Shown here piece after piece: positions 42,744-51,265 of a DNA stretch of 64,000 nt. Source of the stretch: Paenibacillus_E qinlingensis_A (GTDB taxonomy: Bacteria; Bacillota; Bacilli; Paenibacillales; NBRC-103111); contig NZ_JAVDSB010000001.1 of assembly GCF_031455095.1 (NCBI RefSeq), positions 744,001 to 808,000 on the forward strand, in the 5' to 3' direction. Made by a program: the position numbers and the translations under genes. The first letter of the stretch is position 1; each line of letters begins with the position of its first letter. The notes below the pieces were generated by a model. It did not search any database. It had not been told where the DNA came from and saw nothing but the letters and a program-made list of their open reading frames with translations.

Positions 42744-44126
42744 ATGAGTGTAACAATGGAGCAAGTTGTCGCGTTAGCGAAGCACAGAGGATTTGTTTTT
42801 CCTGGTTCTGAAATTTATGGCGGTTTGGCGAATACGTGGGATTATGGCCCACTTGGTGTTGAATTGAAAAACAACATTAAGCGCGCATGGTGGAAAAAAT
42901 TCATTCAAGAGTCCCCGTATAACGTAGGATTAGACGCGGCAATCTTGATGAATCCGCAAGCTTGGGTAGCATCCGGTCACGTAGGGAATTTCAACGATCC
43001 AATGATCGATTGCAAAAGCTGTAAAGCCCGTCACCGCGCGGATAAATTGATCGAGAACAAGCTGGCTGAGAAAGATATCGAAATCATCGTAGACGGTATG
43101 ACGTTCGATGACATGATGAAGCTGATCGTGGAACACAACATTGTGTGTCCAGATTGCGGAAGTAAAGATTTCACAGATATTCGTCAGTTCAACTTGATGT
43201 TCAAAACGTTCCAAGGCGTAACAGAAGCGAGCTCCAACGTTGTTTATCTTCGTCCAGAAACGGCACAAGGGATCTTCGTTAACTTCAAGAACGCACAACG
43301 TACAATGCGTAAAAAGCTGCCATTTGGTATTGGTCAAATCGGAAAAAGCTTCCGTAATGAAATTACGCCAGGTAACTTTACATTCCGTACGCGCGAATTC
43401 GAACAAATGGAGCTTGAATTCTTCTGCAAACCAGGTGAAGATTTGAAATGGTTCGAATACTGGAGAAGCTTCTGCCATAACTGGTTGCTATCCCTAGGTG
43501 CGAAAGCAGATAATCTTCGTCTACGTGATCATAACGACGATGAGTTGTCCCACTATAGTAATGCAACAACAGATATCGAGTACAAATTCCCGTTCGGTTG
43601 GGGTGAGCTTTGGGGTATCGCGGATCGTACGGACTACGACTTGAAGCAACATATGGCGCATTCCGGCGAAGATTTCAACTACATCGAGCCAGAAACGAAT
43701 GAGCGTTATGTTCCTTATTGTATCGAGCCGTCCCTTGGGGCAGATCGTGTTACTTTGGCGCTTCTAATCGATGCGTTTGAAGAGCAAAAGCTGGAAGGTG
43801 ACGACACTCGTACGGTTCTTCACTTCCACCCTGCGTTGGCACCGATGAAAGCAGCGATTTTCCCACTTTCCAAGAAATTGAATGAGGGTGCACAAGCGGT
43901 ATTCGCAGACCTTGCGAAGCATTTCATGGTGGATTACGATGATACGGGATCCATTGGTAAACGTTACCGTCGTCATGACGAGATCGGTACGCCATTCTGT
44001 ATCACATACGATTTCGAATCCGAAACAGATGGTCAAGTAACGGTTCGTGATCGTGATACGATGGAACAAACACGGATGCCGATTTCGGAGCTAAAAGCCT
44101 TTATCGAGAACGCTCTACAATTCTAA
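42744..44126 (+). CDS. glyS: Glycyl-tRNA synthetase, single-chain (alpha2) type
   Basis: This class II synthetase of 460 residues is the single-chain form, not the alpha2beta2 GlyQ/GlyS form. The catalytic domain shows GSEIYGGLANTWDYGPLG near the N-terminus, NLMFKTFQG, RPETAQGIFVNF, IGKSFRNEITPGNF and REFEQMELEFF, with motif 3 around YCIEPSLGADRVTLALL. The C-terminal anticodon-binding domain follows (about 350-455). A CPDC zinc-like pair lies in the insert at about 133-136. Control is by the T-box at 42440-42668. Confidence 0.95.
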   Translation: MSVTMEQVVALAKHRGFVFPGSEIYGGLANTWDYGPLGVELKNNIKRAWWKKFIQESPYNVGLDAAILMNPQAWVASGHVGNFNDPMIDCKSCKARHRADKLIENKLAEKDIEIIVDGMTFDDMMKLIVEHNIVCPDCGSKDFTDIRQFNLMFKTFQGVTEASSNVVYLRPETAQGIFVNFKNAQRTMRKKLPFGIGQIGKSFRNEITPGNFTFRTREFEQMELEFFCKPGEDLKWFEYWRSFCHNWLLSLGAKADNLRLRDHNDDELSHYSNATTDIEYKFPFGWGELWGIADRTDYDLKQHMAHSGEDFNYIEPETNERYVPYCIEPSLGADRVTLALLIDAFEEQKLEGDDTRTVLHFHPALAPMKAAIFPLSKKLNEGAQAVFADLAKHFMVDYDDTGSIGKRYRRHDEIGTPFCITYDFESETDGQVTVRDRDTMEQTRMPISELKAFIENALQF

Positions 44127-44145
44127 TAGGCATATCATATGTAGG

Positions 44146-44195
44146 AAAAAACCCCTTGTAAGCACGTCTAATGACGTAAGCTACAAGGGGTTTTT
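44146..44195 (+). terminator. Bidirectional terminator between glyS and the cysteine dioxygenase-like gene
   Basis: A long stem pairs aaaaaccccttgta (44147-44160) with tacaaggggttttt (44182-44195), and an inner acgtc/gacgt hairpin is also present. Both ends have A/T runs suited to the two convergent genes. Confidence 0.9.
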
Positions 44196-44198
44196 CTC

Positions 44199-44696
44199 CT
44201 AGATGACATAATCTAAGACTTCGCTATAGGGTAAGTAACGTCGAACTTCACGTAACGGCGGCGTATAGACATGCAGGGAAATAGCCGGCTCATGAAATGG
44301 ATTGTTCAACTGGTGAATCTGCTCTGCAGGTGCAACAAAATACTCGCCAGCTTGGATGAAATCGTCTTGATGAGCAATCGGATACCCTTCCGAGTCTAAG
44401 GCGAAGGTTGAATTGACTAAGGAACCTGAGGCCAGATAAGCTGCGCCGATGGACGAGCCATGATTATGGATAGCGGTTGAGCAGGAAGCGGGGATATGAA
44501 TGACGATGACTTCGAGATCGGGTGAGCTAAATACGACATTTCGGCCATATGGTAGTTGAGTAGGTTCCGTTTTGAGGTCTGGAACGAAGGATAGATTTCG
44601 CTCTATCGATTGAAGCGCCTCTATTAATTGTTCCAGGGTTGGTGCATGCAACTTACAGAATGTCTGTTCAATTGCTCTGATGAGCGTCATTGGCAT
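44199..44696 (-). CDS. Cysteine dioxygenase family protein
   Basis: This 165-residue cupin resembles cysteine dioxygenase (CDO type I), which oxidises cysteine thiol to cysteinesulfinate with iron and O2. The iron-binding histidines are H77 and H79 in IHNHGSSIGA and H128 in EQIHQL, the same H-x-H...H pattern as in known CDOs. The bacterial 3-mercaptopropionate dioxygenases share this pattern, so the thiol substrate is not certain. It is a single gene on the minus strand. It is not an acireductone dioxygenase (MtnD), whose motif differs. Confidence 0.85.
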   Translation of the reverse strand: MPMTLIRAIEQTFCKLHAPTLEQLIEALQSIERNLSFVPDLKTEPTQLPYGRNVVFSSPDLEVIVIHIPASCSTAIHNHGSSIGAAYLASGSLVNSTFALDSEGYPIAHQDDFIQAGEYFVAPAEQIHQLNNPFHEPAISLHVYTPPLREVRRYLPYSEVLDYVI

Positions 44697-44736
44697 CTCG
44701 CCTCCTAGGCATTCTTATCTCTTTATCAAAAATAAT

Positions 44737-44766
44737 TTGGGGAAGGATAAGTTTTGTTTATATAAT
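44737..44766 (+). promoter_or_regulatory. Candidate promoter upstream of the SnoaL-like gene
   Basis: A perfect TATAAT (44761-44766) has a weak TTGGGG (44737-44742) 18 bases upstream. It would give a leader of about 155 bases before the gene at 44930. Confidence 0.4.
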
Positions 44767-44929
44767 ATGCCTCGGAGTTTCAAAAGGTTAGGGATAAATG
44801 TAAGATTTTAACGTGGAAATCAGTCTGCAGACGGGGAAATGTTCCTACTCTAGCGGTATGACATACGGATATCGAATCTGAGACAATAGTAGATATGACA
44901 ATCTACGGAAATTGAGAGGATGAACGAGT

Positions 44930-45403
44930 ATGCTGCAGGTTGGAGTGAATGAGCAAGATCAGAAAGAAATTTTGGCCGTATTTACTGCGTTAAGCAAGGC
45001 ATGGAATGACCATGATGGTCAGGCATTTGGTGCTTGTTTTACAGAAGATGCTGATTATGTGACGTTTAATGGGCAGCATTTGAAGGGGCGTCAAGCCATA
45101 AGCGATGTTCATCAAGTATTGTTTGATGGTATTTTGCGTGGTTCCAGTATGGTTGAAGGGGGATCTCTGAATATACGATTCGTGACATCCGATATGGCAA
45201 TTGCGCATGCCGTAGGGGCCATTAAGCTGCGTTGGCAGAAGAAGGCGCCTAAGAATCGAGATTCCATAAATACGAACGTGGTGATTAAGGAAAAAGGGCA
45301 ATGGAAAATTGCTGCCTTTCATAATTGCCGCATCCAACGGCCGAATTTTATTCAAAAGTGGTTCATGAACAAAGCGAAATCAAAAAATGCCAAAAATGCG
45401 TGA
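44930..45403 (+). CDS. SnoaL-like / SgcJ-EcaC family protein, 157 aa
   Basis: This small NTF2-fold (SnoaL-like, DUF4440) protein is of the SgcJ/EcaC type, with conserved AWNDHDGQAFGACFTEDADYV (in part) and IKEKGQWKIAAFHNCR. Such proteins are often annotated as putative oxidoreductases or binding proteins, without a defined reaction. ATG 44930 has agagga upstream (44915-44920). It is followed by a 379-base gap before the GAF-LuxR gene. Confidence 0.75.
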   Translation: MLQVGVNEQDQKEILAVFTALSKAWNDHDGQAFGACFTEDADYVTFNGQHLKGRQAISDVHQVLFDGILRGSSMVEGGSLNIRFVTSDMAIAHAVGAIKLRWQKKAPKNRDSINTNVVIKEKGQWKIAAFHNCRIQRPNFIQKWFMNKAKSKNAKNA

Positions 45404-45782
45404 GGACTTGTCCTCCATCTCCATTGACCACGTATTCTAACCTCATCTGCGGTGTTCCTGGTAGTTACGAATTGGAACATTCCACACATATTTCGTATAT
45501 ATCCTACGAATGGCACGTGCCTGAAATCCTTACTCTTAGCGGGAAATCTGCGAACCATGTCGTTTAGTAGTGCAAGTATACTATCTTATTGGAATTACTA
45601 CCTTTGCACTATTTCAAGCATTCGTTTTGAGCCTTATAGTTAGTGACACATGCGCGAAAAATACAAAATTTTGTAAAGGTCGTGAAAATAGAAACCGCGA
45701 TAAACGACAATTATTTCAATTCTACTCACAGCATGGATGCTATTTCATTACAAGGGTACATAGGGAAGAAGGAGTGGAATTG
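45404..45782 (+). other. Intergenic stretch with only a candidate promoter
   Basis: Between the SnoaL-like gene and the regulator I find no gene with a ribosome site. TTGGAA (45472-45477) and TATATA (45496-45501) with an 18-base spacer may be a promoter. The regulator's frame is open upstream to an ATG at 45570 but without a ribosome site there, so that part is more likely leader. Confidence 0.4.
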
Positions 45783-46628
45783 ATGAAAGGATTAGCTGAA
45801 GAGACGCAAATGCATGAATTTACAGAGAGAATAGGCATATCACAAGCGGAGATTGCCAAGCTGCATGAGAAATCATTTCTTAATGGCGTTCAGAGAGATT
45901 CGACACGCGTGAGGTTTCGCGTGCAAGGCAAGATGATGGAACGGCTGCTAGCTAAAAACCAAGTACTCATGGATGTCATACTTCGGCAAGCACATTTGAA
46001 GACGAATACCTTCTACTTTCCTAATTTATTAATGGTAACGGATAATCACGGGGTCATATTAACAATTAATGGGGATGAAAGATCCATTCTACAAGCCGCG
46101 AATCTGAATAATATTGGCATTGGTTCTTCGTTATCACTATCTAGTGCGGGGACGAATGCGGTGTCGGCTGCAATTGACCTTCAGCGTCCAGTCTGGATAA
46201 GTGGTGAAGATCATTATCTGGATACGATGCATAATTGGGTGACGATGTGTGTTCCGATACAACCGGCTGATCATCAAATTATAGGGTATTTAGTTTTGAC
46301 GGCTTTTGAACACATTTCCGCACCTTTCATGTATCCATGCATCAAATCAATTGCGCTTCTGCTTGAATATGAGTTAAGAAAGACAGAGCTGCAAAGTAAA
46401 ACTTGGTTCGTTGAGGAAATGCTGGAAGAACGATTGAAAGCCTTCAAGTTAACGCTTCGGGAGAAGGAAGTCGCAACGTATTGGCTGTTAGATTATGATT
46501 ACAAGCAAATTGGAAAAGTGCTGGGAATAAGTGAGAATACCGTTCGTGTCTATGTTACTAAAATAAATCGTAAGCTCAAAGTCAATTCCAAAGCTTCTTT
46601 GATTCTAAGTGTTCTTGGTGCTATATAA
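45783..46628 (+). CDS. GAF-domain regulator with LuxR/GerE-type HTH, 281 aa
   Basis: The first 215 or so residues resemble the sensor part of AcoR/DhaR-type activators (GAF-like; SLSSAGTNAVSAAIDLQRPV and MHNWVTMCVPI). The central AAA+ and Fis parts of those proteins are replaced by a LuxR/GerE helix-turn-helix at about 225-280 (LTLREKEVATYWLL, then KQIGKVLGISENTVRVYV). ATG 45783 follows gaagaaggagtgg (45765-45777). It lies just upstream of the pilus operon in the same direction, so it could control it, but a terminator stands between them. The ligand is unknown. Confidence 0.75.
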   Translation: MKGLAEETQMHEFTERIGISQAEIAKLHEKSFLNGVQRDSTRVRFRVQGKMMERLLAKNQVLMDVILRQAHLKTNTFYFPNLLMVTDNHGVILTINGDERSILQAANLNNIGIGSSLSLSSAGTNAVSAAIDLQRPVWISGEDHYLDTMHNWVTMCVPIQPADHQIIGYLVLTAFEHISAPFMYPCIKSIALLLEYELRKTELQSKTWFVEEMLEERLKAFKLTLREKEVATYWLLDYDYKQIGKVLGISENTVRVYVTKINRKLKVNSKASLILSVLGAI

Positions 46629-46713
46629 TGCTGCATGAAAGATAGAAAGATATTAATATTGCAGTTCTACTAAATATTGACGTGCTATACAGAGAAATGG
46701 TTCAAATTTGTTG

Positions 46714-46760
46714 AAAAAAGCTTCTATCTCACACGCTGTACGTGGGATGGAGCTTTTTTT
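46714..46760 (+). terminator. Terminator after the GAF-LuxR regulator
   Basis: The stem aaaaaagctt (46714-46723) extended through tatctcac pairs with gtgggatggagctttttt (46743-46760), ending in a T run. Confidence 0.9.
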
Positions 46761-47189
46761 GTTATCCAAAGACGAATAGTAACGTCTTATTTACTTGAAT
46801 AGCGAGAGCCGCTATACAGATGGAAGACCCATTTTTCACTGAAATTGCAGAAAAAACACGATTGACCAGATACAAAGGCAAGTGAGATATAGAAAGATTG
46901 AAATTTGCAAGGGGAGAAGACGTTTCGAAAGAACTATATGAAACCGTTTCCGAAGTACGAGTTCGGATGAGATATCCCGACTCCATTCTTCTTTTGAAGC
47001 TTTCAACTAGCTTTAAATCCCTATAAAAAGGCCCATTCCTATTAGGCATACCTTAAGAATTATAGTGCATGCATTAGGTCATTTGAATTAATAAATATGT
47101 ATGATTTGCTCTACAGAAATTACCGTCTATATTTGAGGCATCCCACCGAAACGGGAGGGAAAATGTCGAGCTTTGAGGGACGGTAGGCT
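46761..47189 (+). other. Leader/intergenic region of the type IV pilus operon
   Basis: About 430 bases with no supported gene; the regulator terminator ends at its left side. AT-rich sequence near 47060-47105 (for example TATGAT at 47100-47105) may hold the operon promoter, but no -35/-10 pair is convincing. The last 50 bases contain a small hairpin (cccaccgaaacgggaggg) and purine-rich sequence before the start codon, which could be a structured leader. I cannot match it to a known riboswitch. Confidence 0.4.
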
Positions 47190-48188
47190 ATGAGACAAAG
47201 AAGAAAGGCCTTGATCCTGCAGCCTATTAAATGGATTCTTCTTCTAGGCGTCGTCGGTTCTGGAAGCGTATATGGGTTATCGGCGGCAGGATTCATCGAG
47301 TGGAACTCAGAGCACAAGCTGGAGAGCTTGATGTTTTGGAAAACCACCGACAATGCTTCAACAAAAGGAATTGCGCTTGCAGCAGGTACGGATAAAGACA
47401 ATGCGAAAGCATCGGTCAAACCGACACCAACTGTAAGTGGAGCACCAACAGCTACCACATCGGCAGCACCAACAGTAACGCCTGCAAGCACGCCAGCACA
47501 AACAACGGCACCAACAGCACCAGCAACAACGGCGGGCTTACAAGTGATCTCACAAGCACAAAGTATTGTCGGAGTTAATGCCAATGTCAAAGCATGGCTG
47601 GAGCAGGCAGGATTGATCAAACTTGATCCTGGGAAGTTGTTCTCCTTTCAAGCTTGGATGGTTGAAGCTAGCAAAGGCAAAGTGCCAGAGAAGAAAGCAG
47701 ATGAGTTATCTCAGGTAGCGTCGTTACTGTATGAAGCAGCATTACGAGCTGGCTTGCAAGTTGGTGAGCGTTATGCTCATCAAGATAATCCGAGCTATGC
47801 AGCTGCAGGATTCGATGTTGAAATTCAAGCTGAGCAGAAGGATCTAACCTTGTATAACTCGCTGGATGTGCCCTTAACGGTAGGCGTGATGTATAACGGT
47901 GAAATTCCAATCCTGACGTTGAATGGAGAACCGAAAGCAGAGTGGAAAGCTCCTAAAATTACGGTTACGAAAGAAGTATTCGCACCGGAGAGCATGTTTG
48001 TGACCGATTTTACGCTGGCGGGTCAAGGTGAAGCTAAACGAAGTGAAGGCCAATCAGGACTTCTAGTCAAAGTGTTCGTTGATGAGAAGAATGATGGCAA
48101 GAACGAGCTGATATATAAAGATTTCTACGCACCACGTCCTATTGTTATCGCAAAGGCGCCAACTGCGGAAGAGCTTAAATCACCATAG
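47190..48188 (+). CDS. VanW-like exported protein, first gene of the pilus operon
   Basis: A 332-residue protein with an N-terminal membrane segment (about 11-32), a long Thr/Ala/Pro linker (about 80-125) and a C-terminal domain resembling VanW. FSFQAWM, LSQVASLLYEAALRAGLQVGER, then HQDNPSYAAAGFDVEI and SLDVPLTVGVMYNG follow the VanW layout. The Gly-rich GGGICQxS stretch of typical VanW is missing, replaced by ADELSQVAS. The protein should face outside the membrane. ATG 47190 follows gaggga. It stands at the head of the pilus gene run, 57 bases before pilB. Confidence 0.7.
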   Translation: MRQRRKALILQPIKWILLLGVVGSGSVYGLSAAGFIEWNSEHKLESLMFWKTTDNASTKGIALAAGTDKDNAKASVKPTPTVSGAPTATTSAAPTVTPASTPAQTTAPTAPATTAGLQVISQAQSIVGVNANVKAWLEQAGLIKLDPGKLFSFQAWMVEASKGKVPEKKADELSQVASLLYEAALRAGLQVGERYAHQDNPSYAAAGFDVEIQAEQKDLTLYNSLDVPLTVGVMYNGEIPILTLNGEPKAEWKAPKITVTKEVFAPESMFVTDFTLAGQGEAKRSEGQSGLLVKVFVDEKNDGKNELIYKDFYAPRPIVIAKAPTAEELKSP

Positions 48189-48245
48189 ATCACAAGGTTG
48201 CACAGATCCGTTACGTACTCTATCAACAGAAGGGAGGACCCCCCA

Positions 48246-49976
48246 ATGCGCATAGGTGAACTTTTTGTCATGAACGGACTCATCACGGAGGATCAGCTTG
48301 AACAAGGGCTGAAGCAGCAAGTGCACACACGGAAGAAAATCGGTGAGATTCTCATCGATAAAGGGTTGATTACAGAAAGACAGTTAGTCGAAGTCCTGGA
48401 ATTTCAATTAGGTTTTCCAGTCGTCAATATGTTTGAGACGCAGCTGGATATGCCAACAGTTCAATTAATTCCAGAAGCGCTAGCGCGTAAGCACTGTGTC
48501 ATTCCTATCGAACGTAAAAATGGCAAAATCAAGGTCGCGATGGTAGATCCGCTGAACTACGGCGCGATTGAAGAAATTCGCATGGCGACGAATATGAGTG
48601 TGCAGCCCGTCATTGCGATTCGCTCTGAGGTTGAGCAGGCGATTACGAAAAACTATGGCATGAAAGAATCCGTCGATGAGCTCATGGTCGACTTGGATAA
48701 GATTGAAATCAAGGACGAGGAATCGGAAGCAAATGACCAAGGTTCACCGATTGTAAAGCTAGTGAACCAAATCATTCAATCCGCTGTGCAGCAGCGGGCG
48801 TCCGATATTCACGTTGATCCACAAGAGAAGCAACTGATCGTGAAATACCGGATTGATGGTGTGCTGCGAACAGAGAAAGCGCTGCCGAAGCATATGCAAG
48901 GTGTGTTGACTGCTCGTTTGAAGATTATTGCGAAGCTGAACATTGCGGAACGCAGGTTACCGCAGGATGGTCGCATCCAGATGCAGGTCGATAATCGCCG
49001 AATTGATATTCGGGTATCCACATTACCGACAGTTCATGGTGAAAGTATCGTTCTCCGGATTTTAGATCAATCCGCTGGTGTGAAAAAAATTGCCGAATTA
49101 GGACTCAGTGAAGCTAATCTGGTGAAATTCGACAAAATGATTCAAAAACCAAATGGGATCATGCTGATCTCAGGACCTACAGGAAGTGGGAAAACGTCAA
49201 CGCTCTATTCCGCACTCGGACAATTAAACGGTGATGATGTCAAAATCATCACGGTTGAGGATCCTGTCGAGTATCGGATGAATGGTGTCACGCAAGTGCA
49301 GGTTAATTCGCAGATTGGATTAACCTTTGCCTCTGGTTTACGCTCCATCCTTCGACAAGATCCGAACATCGTCATGGTCGGGGAGGTCCGGGACGCGGAA
49401 ACGGCAGAGATTGCGGTGCGTGCTTCTCTTACGGGGCATTTAGTTTTAAGCACCATCCATACGAATAGTGCAGTCAGCACAATAAGCCGGCTAGTCGATA
49501 TGGGTATCGATTCCTATTTAATCGCATCATCGCTCTCCTGTATCGTCGCTCAGCGTTTAGTAAGGCGCGTATGCCGAGAATGCGCAGCTCAAGTTCCTGC
49601 AAGAGAAGATGAAATCAAGATGCTGGAAACGGCTGGACTACTGGGTGGCAGTGAGCAATCATTGGCGGGTACAGGAACAGGTGTCGTAGTTCCGCTGAGT
49701 TCGCCAAAAGTAGCCGATAAGCAAGTCATGGTGACCAGAGGTAAAGGCTGTGGCACATGCAACAAAACAGGTTATAGAGGGCGTATTGCTGTTCACGAGT
49801 TGCTAGTCGTGGATGAACCGCTGCGCAGCCTAATTGTGCAGAACCGACCAGTAAGTGAGCTAGAGCAGCATTTGGTTAAGCACGGCTTTAAGAACATGCT
49901 ATATGATGGTTTGCTCAAGATTCGTCAAGGACACACAACGATTGAAGAAGTGTTGAAAGCCGTGGCGGACGAATAA
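48246..49976 (+). CDS. pilB: Type IV pilus extension ATPase PilB (GspE family) with MshEN domain
   Basis: PilB powers pilus assembly from the cytoplasm. N-terminal residues 2-55 contain two 24-residue motifs separated by 5 residues with Arg/Lys1, Gly3, Gly10, Leu17, Leu21 and Gln24, as in c-di-GMP-binding MshEN domains. The ATPase core has Walker A GPTGSGKTST, Asp box, and Walker B VGEVRDAETAEIA; a zinc tetracysteine follows (CRECAAQ and CGTCNKTGYRG). ATG 48246 follows agggagg (48231-48237); the frame is open upstream without a site. Length 576 is normal. Confidence 0.95.
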   Translation: MRIGELFVMNGLITEDQLEQGLKQQVHTRKKIGEILIDKGLITERQLVEVLEFQLGFPVVNMFETQLDMPTVQLIPEALARKHCVIPIERKNGKIKVAMVDPLNYGAIEEIRMATNMSVQPVIAIRSEVEQAITKNYGMKESVDELMVDLDKIEIKDEESEANDQGSPIVKLVNQIIQSAVQQRASDIHVDPQEKQLIVKYRIDGVLRTEKALPKHMQGVLTARLKIIAKLNIAERRLPQDGRIQMQVDNRRIDIRVSTLPTVHGESIVLRILDQSAGVKKIAELGLSEANLVKFDKMIQKPNGIMLISGPTGSGKTSTLYSALGQLNGDDVKIITVEDPVEYRMNGVTQVQVNSQIGLTFASGLRSILRQDPNIVMVGEVRDAETAEIAVRASLTGHLVLSTIHTNSAVSTISRLVDMGIDSYLIASSLSCIVAQRLVRRVCRECAAQVPAREDEIKMLETAGLLGGSEQSLAGTGTGVVVPLSSPKVADKQVMVTRGKGCGTCNKTGYRGRIAVHELLVVDEPLRSLIVQNRPVSELEQHLVKHGFKNMLYDGLLKIRQGHTTIEEVLKAVADE

Positions 49977-50018
49977 CGACAGCAAAGAAGCAAGTGTGGA
50001 TTGGGGGTGAATGTTAAC

Positions 50019-51230
50019 TTGGCGAACTTTACGTATGAAGCCGTCAACGAAAGCGGTAAGAAGCTGAAGGGGCTGGTCAAGGCCCAGAACAAGCAGTTGG
50101 CCATAACGGAGCTGCGAGGACGCGGAATTACCATACGAAGTATCCAAGAGCAGCGGAAAACAGCGATGGATCTGGAGATTCACATTGGACGAGCAGTTAA
50201 GTTGGAGGACTTCGTTATCTTCTGTCGACAATTTGCTACCTTGATCCGAGCTGGTATTCAAATCGACCAAGCGGTTTCTATTCTCGAAGATCAATCGACA
50301 TCCAAGTATTTGAAAACAGCTTTAGGTGATATCTCGGAGCAAATCCGCAACGGTCATCCCTTATCCAAAGGAATGGGAGAACACCCGAAAGTATTTCCCG
50401 ACATGTTCGTTAATATGATGGCCTCTGGTGAAACGGGAGGTAACTTAGACGAAGTACTTGAACGAATGGCTGAACATTACGAGAAAGAACACAAAACAGT
50501 TCAAAAGGTGAAGTCAGCTATGACTTATCCAATCGTTGTACTGGTAATTGCCGTCGTCGTTGTCATTTTTCTCTTAATAAAAATTGTGCCAACGTTCGCA
50601 TCCATGTTCATGGATCAAGGCTCGGAATTACCATTGATTACGAGATTTGTCATGAGTTCAAGCGACGCAATCGTTCATTATTGGTGGATGTTCTTGGCTG
50701 GACTTGTTGGATTGATTGTTCTCTATCGGAGCTTCACATCCAGTGAGGAGGGGAAATTCTGGGTTGATACGATCAAATTTAAGATACCCGTTTTCGGAAT
50801 TATTCTCAAAAAAGCAGCAGTTGCAAGAATGACACGCACGATGTCATCGCTATTTGTTAGTGCGGTGCCAGTCCTACAGGCGCTTGATGTGACTGCGAAA
50901 GTCGTTGGTAATCGCGTTATTGCCAAGGTGCTGGTTGAAGCCAAAGATAGTTTGCAGCAAGGCAAGATGCTATCGGAGCCGATTCAGAAAAGCGGTATTT
51001 TTCCGAAAATGGTCGTTCAAATGCTGATGATCGGTGAGGAAACAGGGCAAGTCGATAACATGCTTGCAAAAATTGCCGATTTCTTTGAAGCCGATGTTGA
51101 TCAAAGTGTCGATCGATTAAAGGCGGTCATTGAACCTCTGATGTTATTGTTTATTTCCAGTATTGTCGGAGTCATTGTCGCTGCAATTATGAGTCCGATG
51201 TTCAAAATGTACGATAATTTCTTAGGCTAA
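50019..51230 (+). CDS. pilC: Type IV pilus inner membrane platform protein PilC
   Basis: PilC (GspF family) is the membrane platform turned by PilB and PilT. It has the two GspF repeats, each with a cytoplasmic helical domain (FCRQFATLIRAGIQIDQAV; MTRTMSSLFVSAVPVLQAL) and three membrane segments in all (about 170-190, 215-240, 370-395). TTG 50019 is preferred because gggggtga (50002-50009) is 9 bases upstream and the product begins MANFTYEAV, as in the family. The upstream TTG 50001 and GTG 50007 are less likely. It lies 42 bases after pilB. Confidence 0.93.
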   Translation: MANFTYEAVNESGKKLKGLVKAQNKQLAITELRGRGITIRSIQEQRKTAMDLEIHIGRAVKLEDFVIFCRQFATLIRAGIQIDQAVSILEDQSTSKYLKTALGDISEQIRNGHPLSKGMGEHPKVFPDMFVNMMASGETGGNLDEVLERMAEHYEKEHKTVQKVKSAMTYPIVVLVIAVVVVIFLLIKIVPTFASMFMDQGSELPLITRFVMSSSDAIVHYWWMFLAGLVGLIVLYRSFTSSEEGKFWVDTIKFKIPVFGIILKKAAVARMTRTMSSLFVSAVPVLQALDVTAKVVGNRVIAKVLVEAKDSLQQGKMLSEPIQKSGIFPKMVVQMLMIGEETGQVDNMLAKIADFFEADVDQSVDRLKAVIEPLMLLFISSIVGVIVAAIMSPMFKMYDNFLG

Positions 51231-51265
51231 TGTCATTCAGGCTTGAAGGGAGGTGATAGATAGAC

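Noticed and set aside
44199..44696. Considered as the missing acireductone dioxygenase (MtnD)
   Set aside because: The histidine spacing and C-terminal region fit cysteine dioxygenase, not MtnD.
45570..45782. N-terminal extension of the GAF-LuxR regulator from an upstream ATG
   Set aside because: No ribosome site at 45570, composition unlike the rest, and a strong site precedes ATG 45783.
46762..47049. A 95-codon minus-strand open frame in the gap before the pilus operon
   Set aside because: No usable ribosome site (aagg lies one base before the ATG), biased composition and no recognisable domain; treated as non-coding.
47130..47189. GEMM-like (c-di-GMP riboswitch) resemblance in the pilus operon leader
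   Set aside because: There is a small hairpin and a GGTAGGC-like stretch, but the conserved GACGCAAAGC segment is absent.
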